Assembly (NCBI GenBank): GCA_041648755.1
Contig: JBAZOJ010000102.1
Span: forward strand, 1-11,810
Source: JBAZOJ01 sp041648755
GTDB taxonomy: Bacteria > Planctomycetota > B143-G9
DNA: 11,810 nucleotides
Direction: 5' to 3'
Made by a program: the position numbers and the translations under genes. The number at the start of each line of letters is the position of its first letter. Position 1 is the first letter of the stretch. Shown in pieces: positions 1 to 7,081 of this stretch. Below the pieces are notes generated by a model. It searched no databases and was not told the origin of the DNA. It saw only the letters and a list, made by a program, of their open reading frames with translations.

Positions 1-1403
1 AATCCCTGACTGCGGTATCGACGAAGTTTGTCCGCCTTGGCTCCGCATGGCCGGATGGCTTCACACTGACCAACGGATCGATTGGCGGAATTCTGATCCG
101 CGACAATTCAGCTTCCGTCGCCTACGTTGTTGACATCAACACCGGGCAGATCGTGACGCGTTTCGACTTCCAGAACGATGGGAACAACTCACAGAGCCCC
201 GGCACCTCGACCGTCATTGAGCACAAGTTTGCCTCCGGCTACGAGTACGCGTCGCTGAACATGGTGTACTTCCGCAACAGGTGGTACAACCTGAGCACGG
301 GCAGATGGTGCTCTGAGGATCCGTTTGGCACCGTTGATTTCGAGAACCTGTACTCCTATTGCGTAAATGACCCCGTCAGATGGGCCGACCCGTACGGCAC
401 TTATATGTCAACCGGTCTATGCTCACTAATTGGGCGATTCGAGGATGGTCTGCGGGATTGGGCTACCCTCAAGCCTATCAGGTCTTACCTGCAGAATGTC
501 TGCAACAAGTACAATGACGTTCCTGAACGAAGCGATTTTGATGTAGCGATACTTGCTACGCTAGACATCACCGGAAACCTATCGACTTGCGGGGCTGTCG
601 ACATGATTGTCGATATAGAAGTAGAGGAGCTTGAGCCTTTCTCCGGGGAGTTTTGGAGCCGGAGCGCCGCCGTTGGCATCGACTTGGGCGTTTGGGCGTT
701 GCTCGGAGCTGCGGGAAAGTGCTCGTCAAGCGGCGGGAGAATTCTGCGAAACGCTGTTAGATGCGGAGATAGGAGTGTTCCGGCCTTTCGGCTCGCAGAA
801 ACAAGTCTCGTGGCGGAAGGTGAAGCATCAGCACCTGCAGGTTACGTAAGCCCAGCAGTCAAAATGGCGGGCAAAGCGGATGGACCCAAAGTGAATCCTT
901 TGCCATACTTGAGGGAAGCCCCTACAAGCTTTACGAATTTCTCAAACATCAGTGATGATCTTGCAATCCTGAACTTAAAACCGGGTAAAGATGGCTGCTT
1001 CCTTATAGAGGAATCTCAGATAAAGGAACTGTACAATAAGTGGATCGCCAAAGCTACCCGCTGTAAGCCACTCTTGGGCTTTAAACGGGTAGGTGATGAA
1101 ATGGCCACTTACAAGGATGGGACCACGTTGTTCTTTCGCAAAACATCCAAGAGTGGCGGCCCGGCGATTGATATAGATTATAAAGGCCCAGATGGCAAGC
1201 AGACGCACATTAAGATCCATGTCCTCAAGGGCAAAGGAAGTCTGAGCCTTTGCTTACACTCCTCTTGCTTGCGGGAGCAGACGATTGGGTGTCGCTGGTC
1301 GATGTCGAGAGAATTGTCTTCCCAATCGGAGGTCCTCAAATCGGGGACGAAGTCCGCGAGAAATCGCTTCGAGTCATTCGGGAAGTTGTCTGTCGCGGAC
1401 TGA
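1..1403 (+). CDS. Rhs/YD-repeat polymorphic toxin, C-terminal part (5' truncated by window)
   Basis: The frame is open from base 3 to a TGA at 1401-1403, so the gene begins outside the window. Bases 3-400 encode the typical end of an Rhs core: a GSIGGILIRD strand, then INTGQIVTRFDF, then YFRNRWYNLSTGRW, SEDPFG and finally NLYSY..NDP..WADPYG near 345-398. This signature closes the beta-cage shell that encapsulates the toxin tip in Rhs proteins. A hydrophobic, cysteine-containing linker (about 400-750) follows, then a variable tip (about 900-1240) ending in SGGPAIDIDY..PDGKQTHIKIHV. By family knowledge such proteins are exported contact-dependent or secreted toxins. The last 50 or so residues (from about 1240) are probably not native, because from 1250 they are read out of phase across another likely gene; see the frameshift finding. 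Confidence is high for Rhs and moderate for toxin. Confidence 0.88.
   Translation, partial: SLTAVSTKFVRLGSAWPDGFTLTNGSIGGILIRDNSASVAYVVDINTGQIVTRFDFQNDGNNSQSPGTSTVIEHKFASGYEYASLNMVYFRNRWYNLSTGRWCSEDPFGTVDFENLYSYCVNDPVRWADPYGTYMSTGLCSLIGRFEDGLRDWATLKPIRSYLQNVCNKYNDVPERSDFDVAILATLDITGNLSTCGAVDMIVDIEVEELEPFSGEFWSRSAAVGIDLGVWALLGAAGKCSSSGGRILRNAVRCGDRSVPAFRLAETSLVAEGEASAPAGYVSPAVKMAGKADGPKVNPLPYLREAPTSFTNFSNISDDLAILNLKPGKDGCFLIEESQIKELYNKWIAKATRCKPLLGFKRVGDEMATYKDGTTLFFRKTSKSGGPAIDIDYKGPDGKQTHIKIHVLKGKGSLSLCLHSSCLREQTIGCRWSMSRELSSQSEVLKSGTKSARNRFESFGKLSVAD
900..1240 (+). other. Variable C-terminal toxin-tip domain of the Rhs protein
   Basis: This segment follows the Rhs core and linker, where polymorphic toxins carry their interchangeable effector. 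It holds ELYNKWIAKATRC, a Gly/Lys-rich middle, and a closing block with SKSGGPAIDID and a final KIHV. I recall similar SGGPTIDI...KIHV-type endings in other Rhs/YD proteins, but I cannot name the enzymatic activity. Candidate catalytic residues visible are the Asp residues of AIDID and the His residues of the closing THIKIHV. A hand count over 901-1200 gives about 46% G+C, lower than the 53-65% of sampled core-gene lines, which fits a recently exchanged tip. A nuclease role is possible but not shown. Confidence 0.5.
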
Positions 1404-1612
1404 TGGAGATCGGCGAACTTGATGGAGGCTTCCGCAAGTGGGATCTTCCGGACGAGGAGGCTCTTGACCGGGTGGATCGGGAGTGGAGGGCATCGCAGAG
1501 GCAAGTGTTGCGCGGCGACATCTGCTGGTTACGCAATACGGAGAAAGGCGACGCGATAACTGAGGAACTCCAGAGGAAACGCGACTCTCTCCGAGGAAGA
1601 GGAGAGAAATGA
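1250..1612 (+). CDS. Small acidic protein, probable immunity protein for the Rhs toxin
   Basis: A 120-residue ORF begins at TTG 1250, preceded by AGGAAG (1235-1240, spacing 9), and ends at TGA 1610-1612. The sequence runs DDWVSLVDVERIV, then a helical stretch ending in VCRGLMEIGELDGGF, KWDLPDEEALDRVDREW, GDICWLRNTEKGDAI and a basic tail. The order WV..vd, GL.eiG.l..GF..W.l..eeal and WL..T.kGd matches small hypothetical proteins that I recall beside polymorphic toxins; it looks like a winged-helix-type fold. Position directly after the toxin tip supports an immunity role (inference). It overlaps the toxin ORF by about 150 bases, unusual unless the toxin tail is frameshifted. Its end overlaps the next gene as ATGA. 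No upstream ATG exists in this frame after the TAA at 1211, so TTG is the likely start. Confidence 0.65.
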   Translation: MLTLLLLAGADDWVSLVDVERIVFPIGGPQIGDEVREKSLRVIREVVCRGLMEIGELDGGFRKWDLPDEEALDRVDREWRASQRQVLRGDICWLRNTEKGDAITEELQRKRDSLRGRGEK

Positions 1613-4566
1613 CGGCTTTTCTCTGCGACATTCCTCACCGGTATCCCGTCCGTGTGGACGTCCATGTCTGGCATGACATCAAGATCCCGAAGCCGGACGC
1701 GCTATCTGCGTTTGAGTTCGCCCTGCAATATGGCGCCCCTATAGCCTGCATTGGTGGGCCAGGCTCGGGAAAGACCGCAGGACTGAAGGCGGTGACCGGG
1801 ATGCGCGTGACGGCGGTGTCCGACGGCAGGGCTGGTCTGGGCACCTGGCTGCCTGTTTATGTGGATCTCGCCCTCTGGGCCGGGAAAATGCTTGAGGAGA
1901 TACTGGAATGCGAGCGTCCCACCATTGTCCCGACAGATAACAGAGTTCTCTGGCTTTTGGACAACCTCGATTTGCACTCCAATAAGGTGTCGATAATTCG
2001 CCATGCAAGAATGCTGCAAGGCTCAACATACAGATTTGCCATCGCGACAAGGCCTGAAGACTCACTCCTCAGGGTGATGGATGATCTCCATTATACACGT
2101 CTGCAACTGTGCTCTTTGAACTCCCGCGACAGATTTGGGATCGTTTCCCGGCAGTTCCCCTCTTTAGCAGGCGCATATGGGAAATTCGAGAAGGATAACC
2201 CGAGTCGCGTACGGCTTATGAGGAGTCCTCTGTCCTTTTCGATGGTCCTCGAAACGCTTTCGGACAACGGCGCGGTCCTGCCAGGCAAGAACAGCGGCAG
2301 ATCCGGAATACTGGCCGACTACGTTACGTTTTCGGTCAATCGGGCCGCCGAGGCGGGCCGGATCACGCAGGAAGAGCGCGAGCAGTGGTCGGCCTGCGGC
2401 CACAAGGCCGTGAGCAGGATGTATTGGGGCAAACTGACCAGAGGTCTGGTGCCCGCTGAATGCGGGTCGGACAGCGATCCGGCAGACCTTGGCGCGGGAA
2501 TAGGGATTCTGCTGAAGGCAGGAATCCTGACCGAAGGCGACGGTGGCAGGCCGGAGATCGCCCACCGGCAGTTGGCGGAGCATTTTGCGGCCTGTCGGCT
2601 TGCGGAGATTCTGGAAAGCGCCCGGAGCGATACGGAGTTTGAAGACGCCCTGTGGCGCTGTTTCAGGCATCAGGATCTCGACGAAGTGCTCGCGCAGGCA
2701 CTCAGCATACTTGAGAGCCGAAGGCCGGGGACGTACGATGACATGCATCAGCTCGTGGTTCACGAAGTCGTTTCTGCTCCGTGTGTTGTAGGTCTGATCG
2801 CGAAAACGCTCGATGTGCGAGCATCAGAGATACCGATGAGGTATCTGGTTGAGAAGGGCGGGGCAGAACAGCTTCGCCTGCAGGCGATAGCGGCCCTCGG
2901 GGAGATTGGCGACCAGAGCGCTGTCCCTGCGCTCATAAAGGCGCTTCATGACAACGACATTAACGTGTGTTTGAGAGCAGCATGGGCTCTAGGCAAAATT
3001 GGAGACCTCGGAGCCGTTAGTGCGCTTCTCGAAAGCGCCCAAGAGACCACTCGCGCGATGTGTATAAGCGCGCTGGATGCCCTAGGAGAGATCGGCGACC
3101 AGAGTGCGGTTCCCGTACTTCTGAAGAGCCTTCTATCGTGCTACGACTATTCGAGGACGGCTGCAGCTCGGGCGCTCGGGAAGATTGGTGATCGGACAGC
3201 GGTTCTTGTGCTGATTGAGCGTCTGAAGAGTCCGCACAAAGCGGATCGCGACAAGGCGGTCAATGCCTTAGAGGAATTGGGAGATCCGCGAGCGGTTCCT
3301 AGGCTCACAGAATGCCTGAATGATGAAGATCACTGGGTGCGAGGTGGTGCGGCGCGACTTCTTGGGGACCTAAAGAGTCGGAGATCTGTGCCCGCGCTCC
3401 TATCGTGCGTGAAGGATAGAAATCCAATGGTGCGGGAGAATGCCATTGCTTCTCTTGGGAAGCTTGGAGATCCCGCCGCTTTTACAACGCTCATCGCATG
3501 CCTCAGAGCAGAGAACGCGTCGGTGCGCCGTGCGGCAGCTGCGGCTCTTGAGGATTTCGGAGACATTTGCGCAGTCCCTGCCCTCATTGAGAGCTTGAAC
3601 GACACGGACTGCATGACGCGCCAGAGTACTGCTCGCACGCTCGGGAAACTGGAAGACAGGAGTGCGGTTTCTGCACTCCTGGATTGCTTGGCGAAAGAGA
3701 AGGACTACTATGTTCACTTGAGTGCTTTCGAAGCACTTCGGCGTCTGAGGGAGCCGAATATCCTGGGGGTTCTCTCGGAGTGCCTTCGGAACAGCGATCC
3801 AAAGATTCGCTGGTACGCGGCTTATTCCCTTGGCCGTCTTGGAGAGAAAGAGGCGGTTCCAGCGCTCATCGGATGTCTTGGCGATGAGGAAGATTATGTG
3901 CGCCAGTACGCGGCAGAGGCACTTGGGAAACTCGGGGATACTGAGGCGGTTTCGGCGCTGATAGAACGGCTTCATGATCGCGAGCCTGATGTGCGCGGGC
4001 GAGCCGCCGCCGCCCTCGGGGAACTGCGGGCTCACAGTGCGGTGGCCGATCTTGAGGAGTGCCTGAACGATGTGGAGGACTCGGTTCGTTGGAGGGCTGC
4101 CAGGGCGCTCGGGAAGATCGCGGATCGGAATGCGGTTCCTGCGCTCGTTGCAGGCCTGAAGGACCGCGATTGGTACGTGCGCTGCAACTCAGCCAAGGCC
4201 CTGGCTGTTCTGGGCAGTAAGGCCGCCGTACGAGGGCTTGTTGAGAGCCTGCGGGATGGCGACGACCTAGTCCGGCAGTGCGCGGTCGAGGCCATCGGAG
4301 ACCTTGGCGCTCCGGATGCAATTCGTGAACTGGTCGGGTATTACCGTGCCTCGGCGGGCGAAGAACGCTGGATCGCGACCAAGGCAATCTCCGCAGTCGT
4401 CTTCCGTAACGGAGTCTCCATCGAGCGGCTGCTCGAAATGCTCGCAGCAGGCGGCGTTGCGCATCTGGAATGCACCAACCTTCTCGGCTTCCTTGGCCGC
4501 AGGGTCAGGAAGGCGGATTACGAGAAACTGCTCGAAGCCCGGCAACAACAGGCTGCCACCGACTAA
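1609..4566 (+). CDS. NACHT-like STAND NTPase with C-terminal HEAT-repeat array
   Basis: This protein has 985 residues. The start is ATG 1609, overlapping the previous stop as ATGA, with a purine-rich GAGGAAGAGGAGAG just upstream. A P-loop GGPGSGKT lies at residues 49-56, followed by LPVYVDLALW (81-90, the NACHT-type strand after Walker A). Walker B is VLWLLDNLD (113-121), and a sensor-1-like FAIATRPED occupies 143-151. The motif IAHRQLAEHFAACRLAE (317-333) matches the H...EyfaA..La block that closes NACHT modules. From about residue 420 to 930 there are about 16 HEAT (PBS-lyase-type) units of roughly 31 residues. The canonical Glu ending NACHT Walker B is a Leu here (D121-L122). Only 48 residues precede the P-loop and no effector domain is visible there. 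Bacterial NACHT proteins are known in anti-phage defence, with the repeats acting as sensor. That role is inferred here; a regulator or toxin-associated role is also possible. Confidence 0.85.
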   Translation: MTAFLCDIPHRYPVRVDVHVWHDIKIPKPDALSAFEFALQYGAPIACIGGPGSGKTAGLKAVTGMRVTAVSDGRAGLGTWLPVYVDLALWAGKMLEEILECERPTIVPTDNRVLWLLDNLDLHSNKVSIIRHARMLQGSTYRFAIATRPEDSLLRVMDDLHYTRLQLCSLNSRDRFGIVSRQFPSLAGAYGKFEKDNPSRVRLMRSPLSFSMVLETLSDNGAVLPGKNSGRSGILADYVTFSVNRAAEAGRITQEEREQWSACGHKAVSRMYWGKLTRGLVPAECGSDSDPADLGAGIGILLKAGILTEGDGGRPEIAHRQLAEHFAACRLAEILESARSDTEFEDALWRCFRHQDLDEVLAQALSILESRRPGTYDDMHQLVVHEVVSAPCVVGLIAKTLDVRASEIPMRYLVEKGGAEQLRLQAIAALGEIGDQSAVPALIKALHDNDINVCLRAAWALGKIGDLGAVSALLESAQETTRAMCISALDALGEIGDQSAVPVLLKSLLSCYDYSRTAAARALGKIGDRTAVLVLIERLKSPHKADRDKAVNALEELGDPRAVPRLTECLNDEDHWVRGGAARLLGDLKSRRSVPALLSCVKDRNPMVRENAIASLGKLGDPAAFTTLIACLRAENASVRRAAAAALEDFGDICAVPALIESLNDTDCMTRQSTARTLGKLEDRSAVSALLDCLAKEKDYYVHLSAFEALRRLREPNILGVLSECLRNSDPKIRWYAAYSLGRLGEKEAVPALIGCLGDEEDYVRQYAAEALGKLGDTEAVSALIERLHDREPDVRGRAAAALGELRAHSAVADLEECLNDVEDSVRWRAARALGKIADRNAVPALVAGLKDRDWYVRCNSAKALAVLGSKAAVRGLVESLRDGDDLVRQCAVEAIGDLGAPDAIRELVGYYRASAGEERWIATKAISAVVFRNGVSIERLLEMLAAGGVAHLECTNLLGFLGRRVRKADYEKLLEARQQQAATD
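2872..4335 (+). repeat. Tandem HEAT-repeat coding array, about 93-bp period, about 16 units
   Basis: The coding sequence repeats a unit of about 31 codons with the pattern VR..AA.ALGKIGD..AVPALI.CL.D.D. Sixteen units can be aligned by eye, with a degenerate seventeenth continuing after about 4335. Units are related but not identical at DNA level, and recurrent blocks such as GCGCTCGGGAAGAT recur within the array. This suggests old expansion with possible recent unit exchange. The array forms the presumed ligand-sensing solenoid of the NACHT protein. Confidence 0.85.
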
Positions 4567-4574
4567 GCCGATCT

Positions 4575-6206
4575 CTACCAGGCCACCAATCTGTACTGCC
4601 CACCGTTCTTCTCAGCAAGCGGTTTCAAAAAGGGCTCGCCGTCTTTGCCGACACCGATCGTGTGGATGACCATCCTGCGGATGGCGTTGATCCTGCCCAC
4701 AATCTCCATCAATTTCTCGGGATCGACTTCCGGCCCCACCGTGGGCATTCCGTCGGATAGTAAGAATAACGTGTCCGGTGTGCGGTCCTGGGGGAAGTAG
4801 CCGGTCTTCTGGACCAGCGCCCCGAACGCCTTGGACAGCGCATCGTGGATATTTGTCCCGCCGTCCGCTGCGAGCCCGTCAACAAATCTGCTTGCTGCCG
4901 TCTTGGCCTTGTCGTCGGCGAGGGTCTGCGCACCGCGCCAGAAATTGGCCTCGGCGTTGAATGTGATGATGTCGAACTTCGCTTCGGCTGGCAGCGACCT
5001 GATGACCCGGATCAACTCGGCCTTTACGTAGTCGAGCTTTGTATCGCCCTTTGGCGTTGCGCCTTCGCCGGAATACGCTCCCGGATTCGTCACCTTCTCG
5101 ACCATCGAGCCCGATATGTCAATCGCGAAGATCATATTCAGCGAACGCGTGGGGATTTTGTAATACGTTACGTAGGGCGTTTCCCGCGGGCGCGGCTTTG
5201 GATTGCGCTCGATCTTGCCGCCCGATTCGTCCAGCCATTCCTTCCAGTTCAACGGGTCGCAGCCAAACTTGTAGCCCGTGATAGTCTCAAGAGCGGCCTG
5301 GAAATCGTCGAGCAGGCGCCCTTTGGCCTTCTGCATCGCCGCCACGAGGTCCGGAACCGACTCGATCTCATTGCGCTTGGCAAGGGATTTCACAGCCGCC
5401 GAGATTACTTCCCATTCCTTGTCGAACAACGCCTTGCACAGTGCCGTGCGGAACTGCACGCCGGGAAGCTCTCCTGCCGCGCGACAGCCTGCAACCCGGA
5501 TGGCGGGCTCGAGCGCGGAGATTGCCGTAAGCACGGCCCTTTCTGCATCCGGGCCGCCGATCAGACCAAGCGCCCAGATGGCCGAGCAGCGGATCTCCAT
5601 AGTGTCCGAGGCAGCGAGGTCGGCGAGCTTGGCGCTTGCAGCCGAGCCCTTTAGTGCACCCATCGCCTCAACGGCCGTGATCCTCACTTCGGGGCGGTAC
5701 ATCTTGTCCAGGAAGGGCAGAATCGCGGCGATGGTCTTGTCCCCTGGATATTTGGCAAGGGCTTCTATCAGTGCCACCTGCGGGTCGGGTTCGGCTTCCT
5801 TCTTCAGGGCGCCGACAAGTGAGTTGAATGACTCCGGATGGGCCATTCTGCCGACCACTCGCGCGAGCTTGGCGCGCATCGGTGCCTTGTCCTGGCCTGT
5901 CATATGCTTGTGCAGCTTGTCCAGGGCAGGGCCGACGGTGGTGGTTATCAGCGTGTCTTCCATGGCGGAGTCGAAGTAGTAGTCGTACTTGCCTACCGCC
6001 ACCCAGATATCCATGACGTAGTCAACCAATTGTGCGTTGTCTATGGGGCAGAGCAGGCGCAGCGCCTCGATTGGGTTGCGAGGCCACATATCCCTGAAAC
6101 GGTCAACGCGCGACTTGGCGGACTCACCTGTCGCCGATCCGGCAACGATGAGAACCAGAAACAGGAACGGAATCCCAAGCCGGAAAATGCGCGCGAATGG
6201 CATCAT
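4575..6206 (-). CDS. Exported HEAT-repeat and von Willebrand factor A domain protein
   Basis: This is a 543-residue protein on the minus strand. The start chosen is ATG at 6206 (a second ATG follows at once at 6203), with GAAGGA (plus-strand 6218-6223) about 11 bases upstream. The N-terminus is a signal peptide: basic residues, then a hydrophobic GIPFLFLVLIVAG stretch and a probable cleavage near residues 22-27. Residues about 105-310 contain HEAT-like helices (RITAVEAMGAL, IRCSAIWALGLIGG). A WKEWLDE segment follows and then a vWA domain from about 355. The MIDAS metal site looks complete: D363-I-S365-G-S367, T451 (GGTNIHD) and D485 (LSDGMPT). vWA domains with MIDAS bind protein ligands through a divalent metal. 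A periplasmic or surface adhesion or scaffold role is inferred; the partner is unknown. It is convergent with the NACHT-HEAT gene (8-base gap) and divergent from the housekeeping operon. Confidence 0.88.
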   Translation of the reverse strand: MMPFARIFRLGIPFLFLVLIVAGSATGESAKSRVDRFRDMWPRNPIEALRLLCPIDNAQLVDYVMDIWVAVGKYDYYFDSAMEDTLITTTVGPALDKLHKHMTGQDKAPMRAKLARVVGRMAHPESFNSLVGALKKEAEPDPQVALIEALAKYPGDKTIAAILPFLDKMYRPEVRITAVEAMGALKGSAASAKLADLAASDTMEIRCSAIWALGLIGGPDAERAVLTAISALEPAIRVAGCRAAGELPGVQFRTALCKALFDKEWEVISAAVKSLAKRNEIESVPDLVAAMQKAKGRLLDDFQAALETITGYKFGCDPLNWKEWLDESGGKIERNPKPRPRETPYVTYYKIPTRSLNMIFAIDISGSMVEKVTNPGAYSGEGATPKGDTKLDYVKAELIRVIRSLPAEAKFDIITFNAEANFWRGAQTLADDKAKTAASRFVDGLAADGGTNIHDALSKAFGALVQKTGYFPQDRTPDTLFLLSDGMPTVGPEVDPEKLMEIVGRINAIRRMVIHTIGVGKDGEPFLKPLAEKNGGQYRLVAW

Positions 6207-6235
6207 ATGTAGGACGGTCCTTCGGGGCGATTGTC

Positions 6236-6263
6236 TTGACTTTTGGGGAAAATTCCTGATAAT
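6236..6263 (+). promoter_or_regulatory. Sigma-70-like promoter of the glmU-prs operon
   Basis: TTGACT (6236-6241) and GATAAT (6258-6263) are separated by 16 bases. Both hexamers are one mismatch from consensus. The pair lies in the 131-base divergent gap and points towards the gene starting at 6338, predicting transcription start near 6270 and a leader of about 68 bases. No equally good promoter was found for the leftward vWA gene in the same gap. Confidence 0.65.
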
Positions 6264-6286
6264 CTGACCTTTCGCGATGCGTCGGC

Positions 6287-6305
6287 AGGCTCGGATTTCG
6301 AGCCT
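6287..6305 (+). promoter_or_regulatory. Perfect 7-bp hairpin in the presumed leader of the glmU operon
   Basis: AGGCTCG (6287-6293) and CGAGCCT (6299-6305) are perfect inverted repeats around a 5-base loop GATTT. The structure lies just after the predicted transcription start and 32 bases before the ATG. There is no following T run, so it is not an intrinsic terminator. It could be an mRNA-stabilising or regulatory hairpin, an operator, or chance. Confidence 0.35.
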
Positions 6306-6337
6306 TCCGGATACTCCCTGAAGGGCCGGCGACCGAA

Positions 6338-7081
6338 ATGCTCACCTCAGCGACGGCGTTAATCCTTGCCGCAGGCAAGGGAACACGTATGCACTCTGAC
6401 CTCCCTAAGGTCCTGCACAGGATCGACGGGCGGCCGATGCTTTCGTTTGTGGTTGATGCCGTTCGTGCCGCCGGAATCCCAAGGATTATTGCCATCGTCG
6501 GCTACGGAGCCGATCAGGTCGTCGCGTCGCTCGACGGGGATGTTCTTTACGTCCACCAGTTCGAGCAACTCGGCACCGGTCACGCCGTAGCCTGCGCCGC
6601 TCCGCTTTGCCCTCGAGTCGGGTCGCTGCTTATTGTCTGCGGCGACACCCCTCTCTTGCTGGGCAAATCGCTTTTCGACCTTGTGCGCAGGCGCGAGGAA
6701 TCCGGGGCGGCGGCCGTGATGCTGACAATGGAACTCGACGATCCCCGCGGCTACGGTCGCATCGTGAGAGGGCCGGACGGTCGCATCGTCGGAGTTGTGG
6801 AAGAGAAGGACGCTACACCGGAGCAGAAGGCCATTCGCGAGGTCAATAGCGGCGTTTACTGCTTCGATTCGGCGCTCATATTTGGTGCCCTTTCAGGGGT
6901 CGGTTGCGACAACGCCCAGAAAGAGTACTACCTGCCGGACGCGCTCAAAGCTCTGCTGCGCTCCGGTGCGTTGGTCGAGACGGTCCTTTGTTCTGAGCCC
7001 GCCGAGCTGGTCGGGGTCAACACTCCCGAGCAGTTGAGGCAGGTTGCAGAAGTTATCGCACGCAGAAAAGAGGGCAGATGA
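6338..7081 (+). CDS. glmU: GlmU-like nucleotidyltransferase (UDP-GlcNAc pyrophosphorylase domain only)
   Basis: This 247-residue protein should transfer UTP to GlcNAc-1-phosphate to give UDP-GlcNAc, the cytoplasmic precursor for peptidoglycan and lipopolysaccharide. The signature LAAGKGTRM (residues 10-18) and PKVLH (23-27) bind the nucleotide. Further motifs are GTGHAV, GDTPLL with metal-ligand D103, GYGRIVR, EEKDA, NSGVYCFD (N170), NAQKEYYLPD and VGVNT with second metal-ligand N228. The left-handed beta-helix acetyltransferase half of bifunctional GlmU (about 450 residues) is absent, and the stop is real because it overlaps the prs start (ATGA, 7078-7081). The acetylation step must then be done by a separate protein, or the substrate differs. 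It is first in the operon, with AAGGG upstream of ATG 6338. The sugar-nucleotidyltransferase call is firm; exact specificity is less so. Confidence 0.85.
   Translation: MLTSATALILAAGKGTRMHSDLPKVLHRIDGRPMLSFVVDAVRAAGIPRIIAIVGYGADQVVASLDGDVLYVHQFEQLGTGHAVACAAPLCPRVGSLLIVCGDTPLLLGKSLFDLVRRREESGAAAVMLTMELDDPRGYGRIVRGPDGRIVGVVEEKDATPEQKAIREVNSGVYCFDSALIFGALSGVGCDNAQKEYYLPDALKALLRSGALVETVLCSEPAELVGVNTPEQLRQVAEVIARRKEGR

Noticed and set aside
3400..4035. Minus-strand ORFs opposite the HEAT array
   Set aside because: Their open frames reflect the 93-base periodicity and codon bias of the HEAT units.
2872..4335. Periodic sequence considered as a CRISPR-like array
   Set aside because: The period is in-frame coding for HEAT units with no identical repeats and unique spacers.
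4567..4574. Terminator between the convergent genes
   Set aside because: The gap is only 8 bases, and no stem with a T run is visible around it.
4845..5654. Plus-strand ORF of 269 codons opposite the vWA gene
   Set aside because: The minus frame has signal peptide, HEAT and MIDAS motifs; the plus frame is Arg/Cys-rich shadow sequence.
6287..6305. Hairpin considered as an intrinsic terminator
   Set aside because: No T run follows it and it sits between a promoter and the start codon.
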